Shown: positions 1-5,564, counted from the first letter of the stretch. The stretch: DNA of 5,869 nt from Myxococcales bacterium (GCA_021783935.1 JAJXTK010000422.1:1-5869); one strand, 5' to 3'. Translations and numbers: made by a program. The notes: generated by a model from the letters alone, not told the origin.

Positions 1-32
1 TCGAAGCGGGGTGAGACCTCGATCTCGACCCG

Positions 33-716
33 ATGCTCGCCGCGATGCGCGAGAGCCGGCCCGCGGTCATCTTCCTGGCGACGCCGAACAACCCCACCTC
101 CGGCGCCTACGCCCGGGCGCGCGTCGAGGCGATCGTCGAGGAGGCGGCGCGGCTCGACCCGCCGGCGGTCGTGGTCGTCGACGAGGCCTACCTCGCGTTT
201 CGCATCGGACCCGACGACCCGTGGGGCGGCGCCACCGGGCTCGACCTGCGCGCGCTCGGCCCGCACGTGCTGGTCATGCGCACGCTCTCGAAGATCGGGC
301 TCGCCGCGCTGCGCGTGGGCTTCGCCATGGCCGACGCGCGCCTGGTCATGGAGCTCGAGAAGGCGCGCCTGCCCTACGATCTGCCGGCGCACTCGCAGGC
401 GGGCGCGATCGCTGCCCTCGGTCCGCTCGCCGCAGCGATCGATCGCCACGTCGGCGCGATCGTCCGCGAGCGGGCGGCGCTCGTCGCCGAGCTCTCGGCC
501 CTCGGCGGGCTCGACCTCGGGCGCCCCGACGCGAACTTCGTCTGGCTCGGCGTCGACGCCGACGCGACCGTGCTCGCGCGCGCCCTCAAGGAGCGCGGCG
601 TGCTCGTGCGATCCTTCGCCGCCTTCGCGCGCCGGCTGCGCGTGACAGTCGGCTCGCGGGCGCAGAACGCCCGGCTGCTCCAGGCGCTGGTCGAGGCCCG
701 CCGCGCGATCGAGTAG
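33..716 (+). CDS. hisC: histidinol-phosphate aminotransferase, 5'-truncated (C-terminal two thirds)
   Basis: PLP-dependent fold-type I aminotransferase of histidine biosynthesis, converting imidazole-acetol phosphate plus glutamate to histidinol phosphate. Counting from the ATG at 33, visible motifs are P18-N-N-P-T-S-G24 (substrate/PLP loop), D50-E-A-Y53 (Asp binding the PLP nitrogen, Tyr), S86-K87 (Schiff-base lysine) followed by the PLP-phosphate Arg in ALRVG (R94), PYDLP (114-118), and the C-terminal RVTVGS (203-208) that carries the substrate-carboxylate Arg. About 230 residues are present against roughly 350-360 in the family, so the N-terminal third is missing. Homology-like sequence (DLDLDP) continues upstream of this ATG to base 15, but an in-frame TGA stands at 12-14. 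ATG 33 is therefore only the first available start, not a natural one: either a frameshift or sequence error lies near base 12-15, or this is a decayed gene. Its stop is 9 bases before the response regulator, suggesting co-transcription. A related aminotransferase (CobD-like) is less likely. Confidence 0.85.
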   Translation: MLAAMRESRPAVIFLATPNNPTSGAYARARVEAIVEEAARLDPPAVVVVDEAYLAFRIGPDDPWGGATGLDLRALGPHVLVMRTLSKIGLAALRVGFAMADARLVMELEKARLPYDLPAHSQAGAIAALGPLAAAIDRHVGAIVRERAALVAELSALGGLDLGRPDANFVWLGVDADATVLARALKERGVLVRSFAAFARRLRVTVGSRAQNARLLQALVEARRAIE

Positions 717-725
717 AACCGCGGC

Positions 726-2210
726 ATGGCCGACGCCACGCCGAACCCACCCACCGTCCGCACGCCGTCGACGATCCTCGTCGTCGACGACGAGAGGAAC
801 ATCCGACGCACGCTGCAGATGGTGCTCGAAGGGGAGGGCTACGCGACGCTCGAGGCCGAGACGGCCGAGCAGGCCCTCGCGCTGCTCTCGGCGCCCGATC
901 GCCCCGTCGACCTCGCGATCTTCGACGTGAAGCTGCCGAAGATGAGCGGCCTCGAGGCGCTCGAGAAGATGCGCGCCGACGAGGCGCTGCGCTCGACGCC
1001 CGTGATCGTGATCAGCGGCCACGCGACGGTGCACGACGCGGTCAACGCGATCAAGCTCGGCGCGGCGGACTTCTTCGAGAAGCCGCTCGCTCGCGAGCGC
1101 GTGCTCGTCTCGGTGCGCAACGTGCTCGCGCGCGAGGCGCTGTCGCGCGAGGTCACCGGCCTGCGCGCGATCGTCTCGCGCAAGCACGAGATGATCGGCG
1201 CCTCGCCGCCGATGCGGAGGCTCTTCGCCGAGATCGAGAAGGTCGCGCCCACCAAGGCGGGCGTGCTCATCACCGGCGAGAGCGGCACGGGCAAGGAGCT
1301 CATCTCGCGCGCGATCCACAACCTCAGCCCCCGCAAGGAGGCGCCGTTCATCAAGGTCAACTGCGCGGCGATCCCGCGCGAGCTGATCGAGAGCGAGCTG
1401 TTCGGCCACGAGAGGGGCTCCTTCACCGGCGCGCAGGCGCGCAAGCGCGGCTTCTTCGAGCAGGCGCACGGCGGCACGCTCTTCATGGACGAGATCGGCG
1501 ACATGGACCTCGCCGCGCAGGCGAAGGTGCTGCGCGCGCTGCAGCAGGGGGAGATCTCGCGCGTCGGCAGCGAGCACGTCATCCACGTCGACGTGCGCGT
1601 CTTGGCGGCGACCAACAAGGACCTGGAGGTCGAGGTCAAGGCGGGGCGCTTCCGCGAGGACCTCTACTTCCGCCTCGCGGTCTTTCCGGTGAAGTCGCCG
1701 GCGCTGCGTGATCGTGTCGAGGACATCCCGCTGCTCGCGCACTCGTTCCTCGAGGCGTTCTGCGCCGAAAACGGAATGAAGCCCAAGCCGATGGACGACG
1801 CGGTCATGCGGGCCCTCTGCGCGCGCAAGTGGCCCGGCAACGTCCGCGAGCTGAAGAACGTCGTCGAGCGCGTGGCGATCCTCTCGAACGAGCGCATCAC
1901 GATCGCGGATCTGCCCGAGGACCCGCACGAGAACCCGTTCGAAGAGGACGAGGCCGGCGGCGGCGAGGTGGCCGACGACGCCGAGGAGGCGGCGCTCGCC
2001 GAGCGCACCCCGAGGCCCGCGCCGGCGGCCTCGGCGGGCGCACGCCCGAGCTTGCGCGACTACCGGGATCGGGCCGAGCGCGGCTACATCGTCGAGACGC
2101 TCCGCGAGCTCGACTGGAACATCTCTCGCGCGGCCATCGTCCTCGGCGTCGAGCGCACCAACTTGCACAAGAAGATCCGCGCCTACGCGATCAAGCGCGG
2201 CGAGGGGTGA
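726..2210 (+). CDS. sigma-54-dependent response regulator, NtrC family
   Basis: Cytosolic enhancer-binding protein that should activate RNA polymerase-sigma-54 after receiver phosphorylation. Domains in order: receiver (about 16-132) with acidic pocket D21-D22, phospho-acceptor D67 in IFDVKL, switch residues S97/T101 and K119; AAA+ domain (about 157-395) with Walker A G184-ESGTGKE191, sigma-54-contact loop G231-SFTGA236 (Ser in place of the usual Ala), Walker B TLFMDE (251-256), sensor I ATN (295-297), arginine-finger region GRFREDLYFR (307-316) and WPGNVREL (369-376). An acidic, Ala/Gly/Pro-rich linker (about 402-440) follows, then a Fis-type HTH (about 452-488, WNISRAAIVLGVERTNLHKKI) that resembles NtrX-like regulators. 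The 494-residue length is normal, so the gene looks intact. ATG 726 is chosen because the receiver starts about 16 residues on; no clear Shine-Dalgarno precedes it, and the 9-base gap after hisC would suit coupled translation. No histidine kinase is visible in the window, so its phosphodonor is unknown; the next gene is a Ser/Thr kinase. Confidence 0.95.
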   Translation: MADATPNPPTVRTPSTILVVDDERNIRRTLQMVLEGEGYATLEAETAEQALALLSAPDRPVDLAIFDVKLPKMSGLEALEKMRADEALRSTPVIVISGHATVHDAVNAIKLGAADFFEKPLARERVLVSVRNVLAREALSREVTGLRAIVSRKHEMIGASPPMRRLFAEIEKVAPTKAGVLITGESGTGKELISRAIHNLSPRKEAPFIKVNCAAIPRELIESELFGHERGSFTGAQARKRGFFEQAHGGTLFMDEIGDMDLAAQAKVLRALQQGEISRVGSEHVIHVDVRVLAATNKDLEVEVKAGRFREDLYFRLAVFPVKSPALRDRVEDIPLLAHSFLEAFCAENGMKPKPMDDAVMRALCARKWPGNVRELKNVVERVAILSNERITIADLPEDPHENPFEEDEAGGGEVADDAEEAALAERTPRPAPAASAGARPSLRDYRDRAERGYIVETLRELDWNISRAAIVLGVERTNLHKKIRAYAIKRGEG

Positions 2211-2334
2211 GGGGGCCGCCAGCATCGCGTCGATCTCGCTTTGCGACGAGTCGGGCTGACCGCTCGCGAGATCGAACCTGTCGTTCTTCACGCTCGCGCG
2301 GTCGACACCGGCGCGGCGTTGCGCTTGTCTCGAC

Positions 2335-4545
2335 GTGGTGGACGAAGAGGTGTGGTTCTGCCCCTTGTGCCAGGAGGTCGGCTACACCTCCGACACCGCC
2401 TTCTGCCCGAACGACGGCGCGCGCGTGCGTCCCATCGGCGAGCGCGGCGCCGAGTGGGTCGGCAAGGTCCTCGCCGACCGCTACCGCGTGCTGCGCTTCC
2501 TCGACGCCGGCGGCACCGCGGAGGTGTTCGAGGCGGAGCGCATCGGCACCGCCAAGCGCGTCGCGCTGAAGCTGCTGCAGGCGACGCGCGCCCAGAATGG
2601 CGACGCGGGCGAGCGCTTCGAGAGCGAGGCGCGGATGGTCTCGCTCGTCGCGCACCCGAACATCGTCGCGATCGAGGACTTCGGCACGCTGCCGAGCGGC
2701 GTGCACTACATGGTCATGGAGCTGCTCACCGGCGAGTCGCTCGGCGCGCGGGTCCGACGTGCCCCGCTCCCCCCGGAGCTCGCGCTCAAGCTCGCGATGC
2801 AGGCCTGCGAAGGGCTCGCCGCCGCGCACGCCCGTGGAGTGGTTCACTGCGACGTCAAGCCCGAGAACCTCTTCGCGCATCGGCCCGCCGACGCGGTCGA
2901 GCCGACGATCAAGATCCTCGATCTCGGCATCGGGCGCATGCTCGGGCGCGGCGATGGCGGCGCGCGCGGGGGGCTGGTCTCCGGCACGCCGGCGTACATG
3001 TCGCCCGAGCAGGTGCAGGGCAGGCCGCTCGGCCCGGCCTCGGACATCTACTCGATGGGGATCACCATCTGGGAGCTGCTCTTTCGGAGCGTGCCGTTCG
3101 ATCACGACTCCTACGCGCGCATCTTCGAGATGCACCGCGACGACAGCCCGGTCTGGCCGACGCGCCGCGCGAGCGAGCTCGGCGTGCCGTCGGAGGTCGA
3201 GAGGGTGGTGCTCAAGGCGCTCGCGAAGGACCCTGCGCAGCGGCAGGCGTCGATGCTCGAGCTGCAAATGGAGCTCGCGCGCGCGGCCCGCGAGCTTCGC
3301 GCGCGCGATCGGGCGCAGGCGCAGTCGAGCGCCCCGCCGACGTCGATGCGTGACTCGACCCCGGCTGCTCGCGATCTGCGGGCGAGCAGCGCGCCGCTCA
3401 GCCGCCCGCGGGCGCAAGGGGGCACCGACGCCGCGCTCGCGCGAGTGCGGCTCGCCGACGCGACCGGCGCGGACGATGAGGTCGTCGAGATCGCGCCCGA
3501 CACGTATTGGGTCGGCAGGCGGCGCGGCCAGCAGCTCGAGTGCAACGCCTACCTGCGCGTCTTTCGCGACGGCGCGCGCTCGCAAAGCCTCTTGATCGAT
3601 CCGGGCCCGCCCGAGGATCTCGAGATCGTCACGCGCAAGGTGAGCTCGGTCATCGGCTCGCTCCGCGGCCTCGATTTCGTGTTCATCAACCACCAGGACC
3701 CGGACGTCGCGAGCAACGCCGCGGCGATCCAGCAGCAGGCGCGCCTGACGCACCTGTTGTGCTCCGAGGACACCTTCCGCCTCGCCCGCTTCTACGGGCT
3801 AGACGCGCGGCGTTTCGTCCCCATCGAGCGCGCGCCCGGAGGCGTCTTCTCGCTCTCGACCGGGCACACCATCCAGTTCGTGCCGACGCCGTTCTGCCAC
3901 TTCCGCGGCGCCGTCATGGTCTACGACCCGGCGACGCGCGTGCTGTTCTCGGGCGATCTGTTCGGCGGCGCGCGCGCGGCCGGGCTCGTGGCCGACGAGC
4001 GCTCTTGGCCTGGCATCGAGATGTTCCACCAGATCTACATGCCGAGCCAGAAGGCGCTCGCCCTCGCCGCCGGGCGCGTGATGCGTCTGTCGCCCCGCCC
4101 CACCACCGTCGCGCCGCAGCACGGGGCGGTGCTCGTCGGCGACGAAGCGCTGCGGTTCGTCGAGCGCGTCGGGCGGCTCGAGGTCGGGCTCGACATGCCG
4201 GAGTCGGAGGAGCAGAGCGCGCGCTACGTCGCGGCCGCCAACGACCTGGTGCGTGAGCTGCGCGAGGTCGCGGGGGCCGATCGCGCGCGCGAGCTGCTCG
4301 CGGGCTTCGCGGGGGACCTCTCGTTCACGCGGCTGTTCGTGCTCGACGACGCGGGGGCGATCGCGTCGTTCAAAGCGGCGCCGCGCCTCGCGCTCGAGGC
4401 CTTCGCCAACGACGTCCTCGCCGCGTTGCCGGCCGACCTGCGCGGCGATCTGCGCCGATCGTTCCAGCTGATCCTGCGCCAGCAGGAGCTGCAGGCCGCG
4501 CCGCCGTCGTCGCCGGCGTCCGCGCGCTCGCCGGCGCGTCGCTGA
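2335..4545 (+). CDS. Ser/Thr protein kinase fused to a flavodiiron/ODP-like (metallo-beta-lactamase-fold) sensor domain
   Basis: A 736-residue multidomain protein. Residues 9-27 form a short Cys motif (CPLC, then CPND with Asp at the fourth position). Residues about 44-312 are a Hanks-type kinase: weak glycine loop LDAGGTAEV (56-64), K79, helix-C E98, HCDVKPEN (171-178, catalytic D173, no Arg before it), D196-L-G, SGTPAYMSPEQ (216-226), D237 and R303. The essential catalytic residues are kept. Residues 313-365 are a Ser/Ala/Pro/Arg linker. Residues about 366-625 resemble the diiron domain of flavodiiron proteins/ODP: H453-Q-D455-P-D457-V458, H522 in TPFCHF, D541 in LFSGDLFGG, and H596 in APQHG. 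Residues 626-736 are a predicted helical region I do not recognise. There is no flavodoxin domain, signal peptide or membrane segment, so the protein should be cytosolic; a role as an O2/NO/redox-responsive kinase is inferred. GTG 2335 (or GTG 2338) is the only start just ahead of the Cys motif; no clear ribosome site precedes it. The gene lies 124 bases after the response regulator. Confidence 0.92.
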   Translation: MVDEEVWFCPLCQEVGYTSDTAFCPNDGARVRPIGERGAEWVGKVLADRYRVLRFLDAGGTAEVFEAERIGTAKRVALKLLQATRAQNGDAGERFESEARMVSLVAHPNIVAIEDFGTLPSGVHYMVMELLTGESLGARVRRAPLPPELALKLAMQACEGLAAAHARGVVHCDVKPENLFAHRPADAVEPTIKILDLGIGRMLGRGDGGARGGLVSGTPAYMSPEQVQGRPLGPASDIYSMGITIWELLFRSVPFDHDSYARIFEMHRDDSPVWPTRRASELGVPSEVERVVLKALAKDPAQRQASMLELQMELARAARELRARDRAQAQSSAPPTSMRDSTPAARDLRASSAPLSRPRAQGGTDAALARVRLADATGADDEVVEIAPDTYWVGRRRGQQLECNAYLRVFRDGARSQSLLIDPGPPEDLEIVTRKVSSVIGSLRGLDFVFINHQDPDVASNAAAIQQQARLTHLLCSEDTFRLARFYGLDARRFVPIERAPGGVFSLSTGHTIQFVPTPFCHFRGAVMVYDPATRVLFSGDLFGGARAAGLVADERSWPGIEMFHQIYMPSQKALALAAGRVMRLSPRPTTVAPQHGAVLVGDEALRFVERVGRLEVGLDMPESEEQSARYVAAANDLVRELREVAGADRARELLAGFAGDLSFTRLFVLDDAGAIASFKAAPRLALEAFANDVLAALPADLRGDLRRSFQLILRQQELQAAPPSSPASARSPARR

Positions 4546-4563
4546 GCCTCGCGCGCGCTCAGC
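4541..4563. terminator. stem-loop spanning both convergent stop codons
   Basis: A perfect 7-bp inverted repeat, GCTGAGC (4541-4547) and GCTCAGC (4557-4563), encloses a 9-base loop. The left arm contains the TGA of the kinase gene and the right arm the stop of the opposite-strand DUF465 gene. Placed between two convergent genes with only 13 bases between stops, it could end transcription from both sides. No T-tract follows on either strand, so intrinsic terminator function is uncertain. Confidence 0.35.
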
Positions 4564-4768
4564 TCGGTCGATTGCGTCGCTCGATGTCCTCGATCAGGTC
4601 CTTCTTCGCGAGCTTCAGCTTCTTCAACGCGGCGCGCTCGAGCTGCTCGGCGACGGTGAGCCAGCGTTGCGCGTTGAGCTCGGCGAGGCGGGCCTCGAGG
4701 GTGCGGTGCTCGGCGCGAAGCGCGTCGACGAGCGCCGCGTCACCGGGGTCGAACGAGATCGTCTGCAT
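4559..4768 (-). CDS. small YdcH-type protein, DUF465 family
   Basis: A 69-residue, highly charged protein with no Cys, signal peptide or membrane segment. The core LRAEHRTLEARLAELNAQ (17-34) followed by LERAALKKLKLAKKD (43-57) and IEDIERR matches the DUF465/YdcH pattern: a His-containing first helix, a short turn (RWLTVAEQ), and a Lys/Leu-rich second helix. Family members form small antiparallel helical coiled coils; their molecular role is not established. Length is typical of the family. The ATG at 4768 is supported by AAGGGG on the same strand (4776-4781), seven bases upstream. The gene is convergent with the kinase gene and lies 219 bases downstream of rlmH on the same strand. A short coiled-coil protein of another family (SlyX-like) is possible but the LKKLKLxxKD segment favours DUF465. 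Confidence 0.88.
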   Translation of the reverse strand: MQTISFDPGDAALVDALRAEHRTLEARLAELNAQRWLTVAEQLERAALKKLKLAKKDLIEDIERRNRPS

Positions 4769-4782
4769 CTCTCATCCCCTTG

Positions 4783-4803
4783 CGCCCTCCCGCGCGGGGG
4801 GCG
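4783..4803. repeat. GC hairpin upstream of the DUF465 gene
   Basis: An 8-bp stem (4783-4790 with 4796-4803) closes a 5-base loop; one pair is T-G on the + strand (A-C, a mismatch, in a - strand transcript). It sits just ahead of the ribosome-binding site of the small DUF465 gene, so it would lie in that gene's 5' leader or at the end of a read-through rlmH transcript. There is no T-tract. A function is not shown. Confidence 0.3.
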
Positions 4804-4840
4804 TCCATCCAAGGAGACCGCGCGTGAAGGGGGCACGCAA

Positions 4841-4855
4841 CGCAGAAACTCTGCG
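4841..4855. repeat. 6-bp inverted repeat with AAC spacer
   Basis: CGCAGA-AAC-TCTGCG is a perfect 6-bp inverted repeat around three bases, in a locally less GC-rich patch. It lies 73-87 bases upstream of the DUF465 start codon on the - strand and could be a dimeric regulator site or a small hairpin. It was identified by symmetry alone. Confidence 0.35.
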
Positions 4856-4860
4856 CTCGA

Positions 4861-4876
4861 CGCGCTCGCGAGCGCG
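4861..4876. repeat. 16-bp perfect palindrome
   Basis: CGCGCTCGCGAGCGCG is identical to its reverse complement. It is five bases from the CGCAGA inverted repeat, in the non-coding stretch between rlmH and the DUF465 gene. It could be an operator or a genome-dispersed palindrome; GC-only symmetry of this kind also arises by chance in such a genome, so the functional call is weak. Confidence 0.35.
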
Positions 4877-4954
4877 ACGGGAGCTCTGGCCTCTGCGCGC
4901 ACGTCCAGGATCGGATCCGAGCCGTCGGGCACGAGCTCGGCCGTCGCTGAGCCG

Positions 4955-4987
4955 GGCGGGCGGGGCACGCGCTGCCGGCCGCCCGCC
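4955..4987 (-). terminator. strong GC stem-loop directly after rlmH
   Basis: GGCGGGCGG (4955-4963) pairs perfectly with CCGCCCGCC (4979-4987); after a two-base bulge the stem continues for four more pairs (4964-4967 with 4973-4976), leaving a 5-base loop. The structure begins at the base immediately after the rlmH stop codon (4988-4990). Position and stability suit transcription termination or 3'-end protection of the rlmH mRNA, but there is no U-tract beyond it, so a classical Rho-independent terminator is not proven. Confidence 0.45.
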
Positions 4988-5425
4988 TCAATGGTGGTAG
5001 GGCTCGCCGCGGCGGATCGTCATGGCTCGATAAAGCTGCTCGACGAGCACCAGGCGCGCGAGCCGGTGTGGGAGCGTCATCTTCGAGAGCGAGAGCCGCT
5101 CGTTCGCGGCGGCGACGATCTCGGCGGGGATCCCGTCGGCGCCGCCGATCACGAAGACCAGGTCCACCGCGCGGTGCGAGAGCCCCTCGAGGTGCGCCGC
5201 GAGCTCCTCGCTCGAGCGCGCGCGCCCGTCGATGGTGAGCGCGACGAGGTGGGCGCGCGGTCCGATCGCCCGCTTCATCGCGGCGGCCACCGACGACGCG
5301 GCCTCTTCCCGGATCTCGATCTCGTCGACCGTCGCGTAGCGCGCGAGCCGATGGAGGTAGTCGTCGACCGCGGCGCGGTAGTGCGCTTCTTTCAGCTTGC
5401 CGACGGCGATGACGCGCAGGCGCAC
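4988..5425 (-). CDS. rlmH: 23S rRNA (pseudouridine-1915-N3)-methyltransferase RlmH
   Basis: SPOUT-class, SAM-dependent methyltransferase that modifies pseudouridine 1915 in helix 69 of 23S rRNA on the assembled ribosome. The 145-residue product starts with the family signature MRLRVIAVGKLKE, has LTIDGRARSSEELAAHL (63-79), the SAM-binding glycine-rich knot segment FVIGGADG (91-98), LSLSKMTLPH (111-120), LVEQLYRA (127-134) and the typical C-terminal PYHH end (142-145). It is slightly shorter than the 155-residue E. coli protein, with the loss in the middle. The start is GTG at 5425, preceded by AAGGTG at 5431-5436. It is transcribed away from the CNNM gene and stands alone: rsfS, often its neighbour in other bacteria, is not seen here. 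All expected motifs are present, so it should be functional. Confidence 0.97.
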   Translation of the reverse strand: MRLRVIAVGKLKEAHYRAAVDDYLHRLARYATVDEIEIREEAASSVAAAMKRAIGPRAHLVALTIDGRARSSEELAAHLEGLSHRAVDLVFVIGGADGIPAEIVAAANERLSLSKMTLPHRLARLVLVEQLYRAMTIRRGEPYHH

Positions 5426-5430
5426 GCGCG

Positions 5431-5436
5431 CACCTT
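5431..5436 (-). promoter_or_regulatory. Shine-Dalgarno site deciding the GTG start of rlmH
   Basis: AAGGTG on the - strand lies five bases before GTG 5425. It supports the GTG as the true start, in agreement with the family N-terminus. It is one of the few clear ribosome sites in the window. Confidence 0.65.
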
Positions 5437-5481
5437 ACGTCCACGGGACGCGAGATTCACGGCGTCGCGCGGACGTCCAAC

Positions 5482-5503
5482 GGCGCGCGCGCGCCCGCGC
5501 GCC
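5482..5503. repeat. alternating GC inverted repeat in the divergent intergenic region
   Basis: GGCGCGCG (5482-5489) and CGCGCGCC (5496-5503) form a perfect 8-bp stem around six bases. The almost pure CG alternation could favour Z-DNA or a cruciform under negative supercoiling. It lies midway between the divergent rlmH and CNNM gene starts. Regulatory meaning is not shown. Confidence 0.4.
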
Positions 5504-5543
5504 TTTGCGCTCGCGAGGCCAGGCGGGCCGAGGGGCGAGAACC

Positions 5544-5552
5544 TGCTACCCT
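5544..5552 (+). promoter_or_regulatory. possible extended -10 element for the CNNM gene
   Basis: TGCTACCCT resembles an extended -10 element (TGn plus a TAnnnT hexamer). No convincing -35 hexamer is seen at the usual distance. Initiation about seven bases downstream would leave only a few bases before ATG 5565, which fits the lack of a Shine-Dalgarno there and would imply a nearly leaderless mRNA. Identified by eye only. Confidence 0.25.
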
Positions 5553-5564
5553 CGTGCGCCTTCG

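Noticed and set aside
11..1711. Long open frame of 566 codons on the + strand
   Set aside because: It runs through hisC and the response regulator in another frame; the product is Arg/Ala-rich without any domain, typical of GC-rich shadow frames.
2211..2334. Promoter or terminator between the response regulator and the kinase gene
   Set aside because: TTGCGA at 2241 has no matching -10 at the usual distance, no sigma-54 type GG-N10-GC promoter was seen, and the GTCGA/TCGAC pairing near 2301-2334 is short and bulged. Nothing here is strong enough to call.
2191..3753. 520-codon open frame on the - strand
   Set aside because: Antisense to the kinase gene, whose motifs are unmistakable; the product is low-complexity Arg/Ala/Leu/His with no recognisable motif.
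3484..4209. Reading the MBL-fold domain as a beta-lactamase or glyoxalase II-type hydrolase
   Set aside because: The HxHxDH motif of zinc hydrolases is absent; the HxDxD, TPxxH, FSGDLFG and APxHG pattern follows flavodiiron/ODP proteins instead.
4740..5444. 234-codon frame on the - strand covering rlmH and the gap after it
   Set aside because: Overlaps rlmH in another frame; Arg/Ala/Pro-rich, no family motif, and it would cross the strong hairpin at 4955-4987.
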